Below are positions 52,179 through 61,440 of a stretch of 64,000 nucleotides of DNA, in pieces. The DNA is taken from positions 62,001 through 126,000 of the forward strand of contig NZ_JACHGF010000007.1 in NCBI RefSeq assembly GCF_014202275.1. The letters are read 5' to 3'. Both the position numbers and the translations under genes were made by a program. This stretch comes from Rhabdobacter roseus. GTDB lineage: Bacteria; Bacteroidota; Bacteroidia; Cytophagales; Spirosomataceae. The first letter of the stretch is position 1. Each line of letters opens with the position of its first letter. The notes under the pieces are model-generated. The model saw only the letters and a program-made list of their open reading frames with translations, was not told the DNA's origin and ran no database searches.

Positions 52179-53084
52179 ATGAATCAGTGGGCTTCCAGAT
52201 TAGGTACTTGGCTGCTGGACGCCCTATCGAGGCGTTCCTGGAAGTTCCTGTACTTTCTTTCTGACGGCCTGTGCTGGCTGGTTTTCGGGCTAATCAAGTA
52301 CCGGCAGGGCATCGTCCGGGAAAATTTAAAAAAGAGTTTTCCCGAAAAAAACGACGAACAGCGGCTCTCTATTGCGCGGCAGTACTACCGGCACTTTGCC
52401 GACCTGATTCTGGAAACCATCAAGTTACGTACGGCACCCGCCACCTGTGTACGGGAGCGAATCCGCGGAGATATTAGTGTGGTACACGAGCTCTTTGACC
52501 AGGGCAAGAGCGCCATTTTTGTGATGGGCCACCGGGGCAATTGGGAACTCGCCAACCTGTTCTCCTCGCTCTGCTTTAAACATGACACCATCGTGGTGTA
52601 CCGGCCGCTGGCTAACCGGGCCTTCGACTCCTGGTTTCTGGGGCTCCGAACGCGCTTTGGTGCCCGGCTGGTCCCCATGGATGATCTCCTGACCGAGCTT
52701 TCCAAGCCGAGCAAAAAACCCTACGCCGTGGTGCTGGCCAACGACCAGTCGCCCTTTCCTGAGAAGGCTTACTGGACGCATTTTCTTAACCAGGATACGG
52801 GCGTGTTTCGGGGTGTGGAGGCCATTGCGCGGCACAAGGATCTAACGGTACTTTACGCCGATTTCAAAAAAATAGAAACCGAGCGAGGTTTCTACCAGGT
52901 AACCATTACCACCATTACCAACCACCCCAAAGCCATGCCCCAAAACGGGATTTTGGAAAAGCAAATCCGGCTGCTGGAGAACGACATCCAGCACCAACCC
53001 GCCAACTGGCTGTGGAGCCACCGCCGCTGGAAGCACACCAAGCCCGCCCGACTGAGGCCCGGCCAACTCCTCGGAACTGAATAA
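52179..53084 (+). CDS. Lipid A acyltransferase-like protein (LpxL/HtrB family), copy 1
   Basis: The 301-residue protein has an N-terminal membrane anchor and the acyltransferase H-x4-E motif in GHRGNWELANLF, plus NDQSPFPEKAYWTHFLNQDTG and the late QPANWLWSHRRWKH. The family adds secondary acyl chains to lipid A or acylates lysophospholipids. It forms a tandem pair with the gene at 53236; both probably arose by duplication. A sequence ACGTATACTTG stands just before its ATG, similar to the one before copy 2. Location: inner membrane, cytoplasmic face. Confidence 0.85.
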   Translation: MNQWASRLGTWLLDALSRRSWKFLYFLSDGLCWLVFGLIKYRQGIVRENLKKSFPEKNDEQRLSIARQYYRHFADLILETIKLRTAPATCVRERIRGDISVVHELFDQGKSAIFVMGHRGNWELANLFSSLCFKHDTIVVYRPLANRAFDSWFLGLRTRFGARLVPMDDLLTELSKPSKKPYAVVLANDQSPFPEKAYWTHFLNQDTGVFRGVEAIARHKDLTVLYADFKKIETERGFYQVTITTITNHPKAMPQNGILEKQIRLLENDIQHQPANWLWSHRRWKHTKPARLRPGQLLGTE

Positions 53085-53165
53085 ACCCGCACGGGTGTTA
53101 GCCTAAAAGTACCCCCTGCGGGCTGAGGAAGCCAACTAATCAAGACAACTATACCCACGTATACT

Positions 53166-53173
53166 TATCTTTG
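53166..53173 (+). promoter_or_regulatory. Candidate -7 element of acyltransferase copy 2
   Basis: TATCTTTG matches TAnnTTTG exactly, 63 bases ahead of the ATG, preceded by the sequence ACGTATACTT also found before copy 1 (52153). Confidence 0.5.
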
Positions 53174-53235
53174 CGGTTGGCACCTTAATCCGATCCGAGG
53201 TAAAAGCGCTTCTTGAAAGTGCTAGGTACCTGGCT

Positions 53236-54177
53236 ATGAAATTGTTTGGTATGAAAAACCTGACGACCCGTTTTTTACTGTTTCTCTTTACAGTTCTTTC
53301 CCGGCAGTCCTGGCGTACGCTTTATCGGCTGTCGGATCTATTGAAGTACCTTATTTTTGATTTGGTGGGCTACCGGAAAGACGTCGTTCTGGTCAATCTT
53401 CGCAATAGTTTTCCGGAAAAAGAGGAAGCGGAAATTCAAAAAATAGCCCGCGACTACTCCCGAAATCTTACCGACCTGGTGGTAGAAGCCGTGAAGTTGC
53501 GCTCCATTACCCGGGAGGAGGTCAATCAGCGCTTTACGTATGATCCCCGCGTGTTTGAGCACTACTACGCGCAAAATAAAAACCTGGTACTGGTGCTGGG
53601 GCACCTGGGAAACTGGGAACTGGCCAACCTGTTTGCCTCGCTCAACTTCCCGCATCAGGTGGTGGTGGTGTACCACCGCCTCGCCAACGATACCTTTGAA
53701 GATTGGTTTTACAAGATACGTACCCAATTTGGCTCCGAACTGGTACCGATGAACGAGGCCTACCAAAAGGCGGGTGTACCGCGCCAAAGGCCGTTTATGT
53801 TTTTGCTCGTAAACGACCAGTCACCCCGGCCCGACAAAGCCTACTGGACTACCTTCCTGAACCAGGATACGGGCGTGTTTCGGGGCGTGGAGCGGATTGC
53901 CCGCCAGCTGGATGCTCCGGTACTTTACGGGGTCATCGGGCGGGACGAAAACCGGCGTGGCCACTACACCATTGGTGTGAGGTTAATTACCGAAAATCCG
54001 AAAGAGATTCCGAATAATGGTATATTAGAGCGTCAGATCAAGCTGCTGGAGGCGGACATCCGTCGGCAGCCCGCCAACTGGCTATGGAGCCACAAACGCT
54101 GGAAACACCCGCGCCCGGCCCAATTGCAGCCCGACCAAGTCCTGGAAGTAAATTTTGATTGTGAGAAAGCCGACTAA
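53236..54177 (+). CDS. Lipid A acyltransferase-like protein (LpxL/HtrB family), copy 2
   Basis: The 313-residue paralogue keeps the H-x4-E motif in GHLGNWELANLFASL and shares WTTFLNQDTGVFRGVERIAR and QPANWLWSHKRWKH with copy 1. The segment around residues 110-180 differs most. The two may add different fatty acids in sequence, as HtrB and MsbB do in other bacteria. The stop overlaps the start of the following GT9 gene, so they form an operon for outer-membrane lipid synthesis. Confidence 0.85.
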   Translation: MKLFGMKNLTTRFLLFLFTVLSRQSWRTLYRLSDLLKYLIFDLVGYRKDVVLVNLRNSFPEKEEAEIQKIARDYSRNLTDLVVEAVKLRSITREEVNQRFTYDPRVFEHYYAQNKNLVLVLGHLGNWELANLFASLNFPHQVVVVYHRLANDTFEDWFYKIRTQFGSELVPMNEAYQKAGVPRQRPFMFLLVNDQSPRPDKAYWTTFLNQDTGVFRGVERIARQLDAPVLYGVIGRDENRRGHYTIGVRLITENPKEIPNNGILERQIKLLEADIRRQPANWLWSHKRWKHPRPAQLQPDQVLEVNFDCEKAD

Positions 54178-55147
54178 ATTCCTGATCCTGCGTTTTTCGT
54201 CCATCGGCGACATTGTGCTCACGACGCCCGTGGTACGTTGCCTCAAGCAGCAATACCCCGACGCGGAGGTACACTACTGCACCAAGATCCAATATAAAAC
54301 CCTGCTCGAGGCCAACCCTTACCTGACCAAGAGCTGGTACCTCGAAGACAGCCTTTGGAGCCTCATCAGCCAGCTACGCGCCGAACGCTTCGACTACGTC
54401 ATCGACCTGCACACCAACCTGCGGACGCTGCAAATCAAGCTTGCGCTGGGTACCCGTTGGTACAGCTTCTCTAAGCTAAACGTGAACAAGTGGCTGTACA
54501 CCACCTTTAAGCTAAACGTGATGCCGCCCGTCCATGTAGTAGACCGCTACATGGCCACGGTAGCTCCGCTGGGGGTGATCAACGACAACCACGGCCTCGA
54601 CTACTTCATTCCGTACCGCGACGTAGTGGAGCGCGACTGGATTCCGGCCACGCACCGCGCGGGCTACGTCGCCTACGCCATCGGTGGGCAGCATTTTACC
54701 AAAAAACTACCCGTGCGCCGCATGATCGAGCTCTGTCGGCGGATCGACTACCCCGTTATTTTGCTGGGAGGAAAGGAAGATTTTGAGGCCGGTGAGGCCA
54801 TCCGAAAGTACCTCGGCGACGGCCTGATCTTTAACGCCTGCGGCAAATGCACCCTCAACCAGTCGGCCTCGCTGGTGAGGCAGTCCCGCTGCGTATTTAC
54901 CCACGACACGGGCCTTATGCACGTGGCGGCGGCCTTTAAGAAAAAAGTGTATTCTTTATGGGGAAACACTACGCCCAAATTCGGCATGTACCCCTACCAA
55001 ACGTCCTTTGCGGTGCTGGAAAACAACGCCCTCCCCTGCCGTCCCTGCTCCAAGATTGGCCATAAAAGCTGCCCGCAGGGACACTTCAAGTGCATGAATG
55101 AACTGCCGCTGGATTTTGAAATCCGAGAACTTCGCGCCCGGAAATAG
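54161..55147 (+). CDS. Glycosyltransferase family 9 (heptosyltransferase-like)
   Basis: The 328-residue GT-B protein has the N-terminal FLILRFSSIGDIVLTTPVVR, the acceptor-side helix region, and the nucleotide-sugar pocket VILLGGKEDFE followed by FTHDTGLMHVAAAFKKKV. These are marks of ADP-heptose:LPS heptosyltransferases (WaaC/WaaF). It acts on the inner face of the membrane on lipid A core. The start is GTG at 54161 (or a TTG at 54155); it overlaps copy 2 of the acyltransferase by 17 bases, implying coupling. Late cysteines in LPCRPCSKIGHKSCPQG may bind metal or form a structural cluster. Confidence 0.88.
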   Translation: MRKPTKFLILRFSSIGDIVLTTPVVRCLKQQYPDAEVHYCTKIQYKTLLEANPYLTKSWYLEDSLWSLISQLRAERFDYVIDLHTNLRTLQIKLALGTRWYSFSKLNVNKWLYTTFKLNVMPPVHVVDRYMATVAPLGVINDNHGLDYFIPYRDVVERDWIPATHRAGYVAYAIGGQHFTKKLPVRRMIELCRRIDYPVILLGGKEDFEAGEAIRKYLGDGLIFNACGKCTLNQSASLVRQSRCVFTHDTGLMHVAAAFKKKVYSLWGNTTPKFGMYPYQTSFAVLENNALPCRPCSKIGHKSCPQGHFKCMNELPLDFEIRELRARK

Positions 55148-55189
55148 GGTTTACTTCCTGGACCTTGATCCATTGCTAAAAACCAACGC

Positions 55190-56080
55190 ATGACCAAAAA
55201 AGTAAACGTAGGACTGGTGCAGATGAGCTGCACCCAGGACGTAGCCGCCAACGTACAAAAAGCCTCCGAGAAAATCCGGGAAGCCGCCGCGCAGGGCGCG
55301 CAGATCGTGTGCCTCCAGGAGCTCTTTACGTCCCTGTACTTTTGTGACGTCGAAGATCACGCCAACTTCAACCTGGCCGAACCCATACCCGGCCCTACCA
55401 CCGACCACATGAGCCAGCTGGCCGCGGAGCTGGGCGTGGTGATCATCGCGTCGTTGTTTGAAAAAAGGGCACAGGGCCTTTACCACAACACCACGGCCGT
55501 CCTCGACGCCGACGGTACCTACCTGGGCAAGTACCGCAAGATGCACATCCCGGATGATCCGGGCTACTACGAAAAATTTTACTTCACGCCGGGTGACGCC
55601 TCGCCTGACGATCCCGGTTATAAGGTTTTCAAAACCAAATTTGCCACCATTGGGGTACTTATTTGCTGGGACCAATGGTACCCCGAAGCCGCCCGCATTA
55701 CGAGCCTCATGGGGGCGGAGATCCTGTTTTACCCCACGGCCATTGGCTGGGATACCACCGAAACGGACCCCATCACCAACGAGGAGCAGTACGGAGCCTG
55801 GCAGACCATCCAGCGCAGCCACGCCGTGGCTAACGGTGTGTACGTAGTGTCCGTCAACCGGGTAGGAACGGAAGCAGGGCAGCAGTTTTGGGGAGGATCG
55901 TTTGTGGCCAATCCGCACGGACGCCTGCTCTACCTGGCTCCGCACCAGGAAGAAGTTGTACACGTAGAGGAGCTGGACCTTCAAAAAATGGAACACTACC
56001 GCACCACCTGGCCCTACTTCCGCGATCGCCGCGTGGATTCCTACCAGCCCATTACCAAAAGGTACATTGACCAGGGGTAG
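55190..56080 (+). CDS. aguB: N-carbamoylputrescine amidase
   Basis: The 296-residue nitrilase-superfamily enzyme cleaves N-carbamoylputrescine to putrescine, CO2 and ammonia. The triad is Glu44 (CLQELF), Lys117 (YRKMHIP) and Cys159 (LICWDQWYPE). The family fingerprint HIPDDPGYYEKFYFTPGD, unlike general nitrilases, identifies AguB; the segment GWDTTETDPI fits too. The partner agmatine deiminase gene lies at 57208, separated by an opposing hydroxylase gene. Start and length are normal. Confidence 0.92.
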   Translation: MTKKVNVGLVQMSCTQDVAANVQKASEKIREAAAQGAQIVCLQELFTSLYFCDVEDHANFNLAEPIPGPTTDHMSQLAAELGVVIIASLFEKRAQGLYHNTTAVLDADGTYLGKYRKMHIPDDPGYYEKFYFTPGDASPDDPGYKVFKTKFATIGVLICWDQWYPEAARITSLMGAEILFYPTAIGWDTTETDPITNEEQYGAWQTIQRSHAVANGVYVVSVNRVGTEAGQQFWGGSFVANPHGRLLYLAPHQEEVVHVEELDLQKMEHYRTTWPYFRDRRVDSYQPITKRYIDQG

Positions 56081-56120
56081 TTGCCAAAACGCCGCGCGGA
56101 GCCTCGGGTCTCGCTTTTGG

Positions 56121-57020
56121 TTAGGTACCTGGTAAGTCGTGTTTTTTTCGGGCTTCCTCTTCCTGCTGGAGCTGCCGGGCCGTCTTTCGGGAGCCGTCGT
56201 GGCTCCAGCCCGGCGGGCCAAACAGGTACCCCAGGGCTACTTTGAGCGAGGGTGCGCGGGCCACATCTTTGCTGATGTCGACCCACTCGTGCAGCGCGAT
56301 CCGGATCGGGTTATAAGTACCCAAGTTGGTGGTGAGGCCGTAGCGTGGCCGCTCTTCTTCTTCCTGAAAGGTACCAAAGAGCCGGTCCCAGATGATGAGA
56401 ATCCCCGCGTGGTTTTTGTCGAGGTACTTGACGTCGGAGCCGTGATGTACCCGGTGGTGCGCGGGCGTATTGAAAATAAACTCAATGGGCCGGGGTAGTT
56501 TGTAGATGGTTTCGGTATGAATCCAGAATTGGTACAACAGGCTAATGGCCTGCATCAGTACCACGTCGATGGGATGAAAGCCCACCAGCGGCATCCAGAG
56601 ATAAAAGATAAAACTACCCGACAACTCGCCCGTCCAGGTCTGGCGCAGGGCCGTGCCCAGGTTGTAGTACTGCGACGAATGGTGTACCACGTGCGAGGCC
56701 CAAAAGTACCTCACGCCGTGGCTGGTACGGTGAAACCAGTAGTAGCTGAAATCGTCGGCCAGGAAGAGCGCCACCCAGTACCACCAGGCCGCGCGATTTA
56801 GCTCAAAAAGACGGTAGTTGTAGACTAAGACCAACGCCCCCACCACCAGGGCTTTGGACACCAGGCCCGTCACCACGTTGCCGATGCCCATCGAGAGGCT
56901 GCTGACGGTATCTTTGGTTTGGTAATGATCCTGGTGCCGCTGCAAATGGCGCAGGTAAAGTACCTCCACCACGATGGAAAGTACGAAGACCGGAATGGCG
57001 TATACAATGGGGTTATCCAT
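56121..57020 (-). CDS. Sterol desaturase/fatty acid hydroxylase family membrane protein, copy B
   Basis: This 299-residue paralogue of the gene at 18041 has four membrane segments and the di-iron histidine clusters HRTSHG, HVVHHSSQY and HHRVHHG. It is 30 residues longer at the C-terminus, with an acidic/basic tail (GPPGWSHDGSRKTARQLQQ). It reads against the polyamine genes on both sides. Both copies probably act on membrane lipids. A -7 element TATATTTG lies 28 bases upstream. Confidence 0.82.
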   Translation of the reverse strand: MDNPIVYAIPVFVLSIVVEVLYLRHLQRHQDHYQTKDTVSSLSMGIGNVVTGLVSKALVVGALVLVYNYRLFELNRAAWWYWVALFLADDFSYYWFHRTSHGVRYFWASHVVHHSSQYYNLGTALRQTWTGELSGSFIFYLWMPLVGFHPIDVVLMQAISLLYQFWIHTETIYKLPRPIEFIFNTPAHHRVHHGSDVKYLDKNHAGILIIWDRLFGTFQEEEERPRYGLTTNLGTYNPIRIALHEWVDISKDVARAPSLKVALGYLFGPPGWSHDGSRKTARQLQQEEEARKKHDLPGT

Positions 57021-57047
57021 AATTTGTTATGCTTGCATACCAATACA

Positions 57048-57055
57048 CAAATATA
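57048..57055 (-). promoter_or_regulatory. Candidate -7 element of hydroxylase copy B
   Basis: On the minus strand TATATTTG matches TAnnTTTG, 28 bases before the ATG. Confidence 0.5.
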
Positions 57056-57132
57056 CCTTTTTTTTGTACAAAAAGGAATCGTGCTTCCAGCCGCTGAACT
57101 TTGCCTGCGCTTTACGACCTTTGCAAAGTCAT

Positions 57133-57140
57133 TACCTTTG
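57133..57140 (+). promoter_or_regulatory. Candidate -7 element of the agmatine deiminase gene
   Basis: TACCTTTG matches TAnnTTTG, 68 bases upstream of the start codon; the two promoters at 57048 and 57133 face away from each other. Confidence 0.5.
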
Positions 57141-57207
57141 TTACCATCAATCTCAGGACCCGGAAGGTACCTTTTATTTTTTTGAATAATAACTTACGCT
57201 AAAAAAT

Positions 57208-58278
57208 TTGGAACGCCACTTCCCCCATACCAACGCCACCCTTACGCCCAAGCAGCTCGGCTTTTTATTTCCGGCCGAATGGCACCCACACCGCGCCACC
57301 TGGCTCACTTTCCCGCACAACGAGGCCTCCTGGCAGGGCGACAAGCTCGCCCGGATGCGCCCCCAGTACCTGGCGTTCATCCAAGCCATCAGCCAGGGTG
57401 AGCAGGTAGGGATCGTGGCCAATGACGAGCCGCTCCAACGATTTATTCAGGCGGAGCTGGAAAAAATCGGCGTTGATCTGAGCCGCATTGAGTTTTTGAT
57501 CAAACCCACCAACGACGCCTGGTGCCGCGACCACGGCCCGGCCTTCCTGATCAATCCCGAGACCAAACAGCGTATGGTCATCGACTGGGGCCACAACGCC
57601 TGGGGCGGCAAGTACCCTCCTTACGACGACGACAACCGTACCCCCACGGCCATTGCCGAGCAGTTGGGGCTGCTTTCGGTGCAGCCGGGTATCATTATGG
57701 AGGGAGGCTCGGTGGAATTCAACGGCGCGGGCACGGTGCTCACGAGCCGGTCGTGTTTGTTAAATACCAACCGCAATCCGCACCTGAGCCAGCAGCAGAT
57801 CGAAGAGTACCTGCACAACTACTACGGCACCGAGCAGGTACTTTGGGTAGAAGACGGCATCGTAGGCGACGATACCGACGGCCACATCGACGACACCACG
57901 CGCTTTGTGAGCGAGGACACCGTGGTGGCCTGCGTGGAAACGGACCCCCACGACGCCAACTACGAGGTACTTCAAACCAATTTGAAGCTGCTCCAAGAAA
58001 TGCGCCTGCTCAACGGCAAGCCGCTGAACGTCATCGAACTACCCATGCCCAAGGCGGTGATGATCGACGGCTTCCGGACGCCCGGCTCCTACGCCAACTT
58101 CCTGATCTGCAACGCGGGCGTGATCGTGCCCGTGTTTAACAATCCGCACGATGAGCAGGCCATCGACATCCTGGAAAAAGCCTTTCCGGAACGGAAGATC
58201 ATCCCGCTGCTCGCCACGGAGATCATCTGGGGCCAGGGTAGTTTTCATTGCCTCAGCCAGCAGGAGCCGCTGGTCTAA
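57208..58278 (+). CDS. aguA: Agmatine deiminase
   Basis: The 356-residue enzyme hydrolyses agmatine to N-carbamoylputrescine and ammonia, the step before AguB. Catalytic features of the guanidine-modifying family are the Asp/Arg segment DAWCRDHGPAF, the His in DTDGHIDDTTRFV and the nucleophile Cys348 in GSFHCLSQQEP. Also visible are PAEWHPHRATWL at the start and GSYANFLICNAGVIVPVF. The start is a TTG at 57208, since the upstream in-frame stop is only 18 bases away and no ATG is available; this is unusual for a metabolic gene. Together with aguB it gives putrescine. Confidence 0.94.
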   Translation: MERHFPHTNATLTPKQLGFLFPAEWHPHRATWLTFPHNEASWQGDKLARMRPQYLAFIQAISQGEQVGIVANDEPLQRFIQAELEKIGVDLSRIEFLIKPTNDAWCRDHGPAFLINPETKQRMVIDWGHNAWGGKYPPYDDDNRTPTAIAEQLGLLSVQPGIIMEGGSVEFNGAGTVLTSRSCLLNTNRNPHLSQQQIEEYLHNYYGTEQVLWVEDGIVGDDTDGHIDDTTRFVSEDTVVACVETDPHDANYEVLQTNLKLLQEMRLLNGKPLNVIELPMPKAVMIDGFRTPGSYANFLICNAGVIVPVFNNPHDEQAIDILEKAFPERKIIPLLATEIIWGQGSFHCLSQQEPLV

Positions 58279-58321
58279 ATTTGTTTTTTACCAAACTACA
58301 AAAACACAAGTACCTCATTTC

Positions 58322-58981
58322 GTGAAGCGTAGCCTCTTTTTTGCCCTTATTTTTTTGTGCTCCTGCCAGGCTTCCCGCCAAACGGTCACGAGCCTTCAGG
58401 TGACGTCGCTCAAGGCGCTGGATCTGGAAGAAAACCTCACGGACGAGCTCCTGATGGCCTACTCGCTCACCAGCTTCGATGGTAGCGGCCGAGCGGTGGA
58501 GACCGTCAACGGCAGCTGGGGCATTCAGGAAACCAAGAAGAACCAGGCGTTTGACGAAAAGGCGTTCGTGCCCATCGAGATTCCGCTTCCCAAAGACGGC
58601 AAGGTGGTGGCGTCGCTGGTGCTGGTGGAAATTGACGACTACGAAAAAGCGCGCCGCACCCTAAACGAACTCCGCAAGTACCACGACATCATCAAAGTAC
58701 CCGCGGGCCTGGCCGAGCTGGCCGACGTAGCCCTGACGCCCCTCAAGTACCTCTCGCTGGGGCTATCGGCGGCGGGCGTGGGTTTTCAACTCGCCGACCG
58801 CCTCGACAACGACGACGTGCTGGGTCAGCACAGCACCGAGCTCAGCTACCAGCAGGCGCTCGCCAGCCCGCAACGGCCGGTACCGGTTACGTTTAAAGGT
58901 ACCCACCTGGCCAATACCTTCCATTACGAGCTCACCTACGACCTTCGCAGCCGGACCATCCTCATGAAACCAAAACGCTGA
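58322..58981 (+). CDS. Hypothetical lipoprotein
   Basis: From the GTG at 58322 the 219-residue product has a short signal VKRSLFFALIFLCSC with lipobox Cys ~15. The mature part has no recognised domain; the middle contains charged PLPKDGKVVASLVLVEIDDYEKARRTL and the end is beta-rich with VTFKGTHLANTFHYEL. The frame is open further upstream inside aguA but the lipoprotein signal sets the start. It lies 43 bases after aguA and could share its transcript. Confidence 0.6.
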   Translation: MKRSLFFALIFLCSCQASRQTVTSLQVTSLKALDLEENLTDELLMAYSLTSFDGSGRAVETVNGSWGIQETKKNQAFDEKAFVPIEIPLPKDGKVVASLVLVEIDDYEKARRTLNELRKYHDIIKVPAGLAELADVALTPLKYLSLGLSAAGVGFQLADRLDNDDVLGQHSTELSYQQALASPQRPVPVTFKGTHLANTFHYELTYDLRSRTILMKPKR

Positions 58982-59014
58982 GTACTTGTGTTTTTATCCT
59001 GAGCCGAAAGGAGC

Positions 59015-59062
59015 TAACTTTGTGGGCTGTACAATAAATGCGTCTTGGTGCTGTTAGCTTTG
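59015..59062 (+). promoter_or_regulatory. Two tandem candidate -7 elements
   Basis: TAACTTTG (59015-59022) and TAGCTTTG (59055-59062) both match TAnnTTTG upstream of the parvulin gene. Confidence 0.45.
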
Positions 59063-59101
59063 TGCGCGTTACCCAATCTTATCGAACCATTGAGTCACTT
59101 T

Positions 59102-61408
59102 ATGCCTATGTCCCGCTTGCTGTGGGCCCTCGTTGCCACCACACTAGTACTTTCCTGCAAAACCTCCAGTCCTCCTCAACAAGCTACTCCGGTCGAAACG
59201 GTGACGTTACTTCAGCTGGGAGATCGCCATTTTAGTCCCGATGAGTTTTTTCAATCGTACACCAAAAACCGCTTTTCGGCCGACTCTGCCAAGGCCCTGA
59301 GCGCGCGCGAGTACTTTGATCTGTATACCAACCTAAAACTGAAAGTACTAGCCGCCCAGCAGGAAGGCCGGGATACAGCTTCCGACTTTAAGGAGGAAAT
59401 TGCCTCCTACCGCGAAACGCTCGCCAAAAACTACCTGGTGGACAAAAACCTGGTGGAAGAGCTCACCAGCGAAGCCTACGAGCGGCTGAAGGAAGAGGTA
59501 CATGTCTCGCACATGCTGATCGCAGTTTCGGAGTTCGCCGCCCCGGCCGATACCCTCTCGGCCTACCGCGCGGCGGTGGCCATGCGGGCGCGGCTGCTGG
59601 AAGGCGTTGATTTTGCCGAAATGGCCGAGAAATTTTCCAAAGACCCTACGGCCCCCCAAAACCGCGGCGACCTGGGGTACTTCACGGCCTTCCAGATGCT
59701 GTACCCGTTTGAGAACGCCGCCTACCAAACCCCCGTGGGGCAGATTTCCGAGCCGGTACGGACGCGCTCGGGCTACCACCTCATCAAGGTACATGATCGC
59801 CGTCCCAGCCGGGGCAAAATTCAGGTCGCTCACCTGATGGTACGCTTAACGCCCAACGCCACCCCCGACGAAATAGCAACCGCCCAAAAACGCGCCGAAG
59901 AAGCACACCAGCGCCTGACGAAGGGCGAGGCCTGGGAAAAGATCGTGGGCATCTACTCCGACGACTTCCAGTCACGAAAAAGCAATGGGGTACTTCCGCT
60001 GTTCGGCACGGGCGAAATGGTACCTCCCTTTGAAGAAGCGGCCTTTAGCCTGGCCACTGTCGGGGAGTTTTCGCGCCCGGTGCGTAGCCCCTACGGCTGG
60101 CATATCATCCGGCTGTTGCAAAAACGAAGCATGGAGCCCTACGCGACCATGGCACCCGCCCTGCGCCAGAAAGTAGTGACCGACTCCCGCGGGAAAGTGG
60201 TAGAAGACGCTACCTACCGTCGCCTGCGCGCCCAGTATGCTATTCTTGAAAATCCGGACACCTGGGCTCAGCTCGCCAAGTTGGCCGACAGTAGCCTCGT
60301 GAAAGGTACCTGGGTAGCGCCAACAACCCCAGGTACGTCCGTAGGTCAGGTACTTTTTAGCATTGAAAAACAAAATTATGCGGCCCAGTCGTTTTTAGAA
60401 TACGTTCAAAATCGTCAGAAACCACGGCCCGCTGGCTCGGCTCCGGAAGTGGTTTTGCGCAGTTTCTACCAGGATTACCTCCGCGCCCGGCTGCAGGATT
60501 ACGAAAAAAACAACCTGGAAACCAAGTACCCTGATTTCCGAACGTTGATGAACGAAATACGCGAGGGGGTACTTCTCTCGCAGGTGATGGAAAAGTACGT
60601 GTGGCAACGCTCCCTGGCCGATTCGGTGGGGCAGCAGCGCCTTTACGACCAAAATCGGGAAAAGTACCGCTATCCCGAACGCGCCCTGGCCACGATCGTA
60701 AGTACCCCCGATACGGCTACGCTTCGGCAAGTCCGGCAGAGCCTGGCGCAGTCGCCCTATCCGCTCCGTCGGAAAGGCGAGGAGCTGCTATTTGCCAAGG
60801 GCCAAAGTACCTTCACGCCCGAGCTTCGCGAAAAATTATTTGGTCTCCTGGCAACATTAGTTCGCAATCAGGAGTATGTAGTAGAAGTATCGGCCTACCG
60901 CACGCCCGACGAAGCGGACAGCGTTTCGGCCAACCGCCTGCGAAATACCGTAAAGTACCTAACCGACAACCAGATTCCCATCGTGCGGATTATTGAAAAA
61001 GACCACGGCTCGTTTCGTCCCGTACCCGAGCCCGACCGCAACCGGCGCGTAGGCTTTCAGTTTTACAGCCGCTCGAAGCAAGACGTAGCCAAGGCATTCA
61101 ACGCCGAGCTGAGCCAGAGCTCGGCCGACGAACCGGTGAGCCTCGAAGAAGGATATTTTTCGCAGGGATACGATTTACTACGGGGGGCTCGTTGGGAAGT
61201 AGGCGAACAAACCCTGGCGAACGCTGGCAACGCCCGCTGGATTGAGATCCGGCGCATTGAACCGGCGCGGGTAAAAACCTTCGCCGAAGCCCGGGGTAGC
61301 GTCATCAACGATTACCAAAAAGTACTGGAACAACAGTGGCTAAATTCCCTGCGGGCCCAGTTTCCGGTAAAAGTCAATGAGCCAGAGTTAGAAAAACTCG
61401 TTCGATAG
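59102..61408 (+). CDS. Parvulin-type peptidylprolyl isomerase lipoprotein (PpiC/SurA-like)
   Basis: The 768-residue protein has a lipoprotein signal (LLWALVATTLVLSC) and two parvulin domains: HVSHMLIAVSEF (~residue 132) through RSGYHLIKVHDR, and VAHLMVRLTP through SPYGWHIIRLL. Such proteins help outer-membrane barrels fold in the periplasm. The C-terminal ~400 residues are a long helical/unassigned region without further domains, making it larger than usual SurA. It is followed 32 bases later by a second isomerase gene, and together they look like a chaperone pair. Start at ATG 59102; the next at 59108 also fits. Confidence 0.85.
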   Translation: MPMSRLLWALVATTLVLSCKTSSPPQQATPVETVTLLQLGDRHFSPDEFFQSYTKNRFSADSAKALSAREYFDLYTNLKLKVLAAQQEGRDTASDFKEEIASYRETLAKNYLVDKNLVEELTSEAYERLKEEVHVSHMLIAVSEFAAPADTLSAYRAAVAMRARLLEGVDFAEMAEKFSKDPTAPQNRGDLGYFTAFQMLYPFENAAYQTPVGQISEPVRTRSGYHLIKVHDRRPSRGKIQVAHLMVRLTPNATPDEIATAQKRAEEAHQRLTKGEAWEKIVGIYSDDFQSRKSNGVLPLFGTGEMVPPFEEAAFSLATVGEFSRPVRSPYGWHIIRLLQKRSMEPYATMAPALRQKVVTDSRGKVVEDATYRRLRAQYAILENPDTWAQLAKLADSSLVKGTWVAPTTPGTSVGQVLFSIEKQNYAAQSFLEYVQNRQKPRPAGSAPEVVLRSFYQDYLRARLQDYEKNNLETKYPDFRTLMNEIREGVLLSQVMEKYVWQRSLADSVGQQRLYDQNREKYRYPERALATIVSTPDTATLRQVRQSLAQSPYPLRRKGEELLFAKGQSTFTPELREKLFGLLATLVRNQEYVVEVSAYRTPDEADSVSANRLRNTVKYLTDNQIPIVRIIEKDHGSFRPVPEPDRNRRVGFQFYSRSKQDVAKAFNAELSQSSADEPVSLEEGYFSQGYDLLRGARWEVGEQTLANAGNARWIEIRRIEPARVKTFAEARGSVINDYQKVLEQQWLNSLRAQFPVKVNEPELEKLVR

Positions 61409-61440
61409 CTGTATTTTAGCCAATGATATTATATTCAACT

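Noticed and set aside
55151-56221. 356-codon open frame on the minus strand
   Set aside because: Antisense to aguB with its intact catalytic triad.
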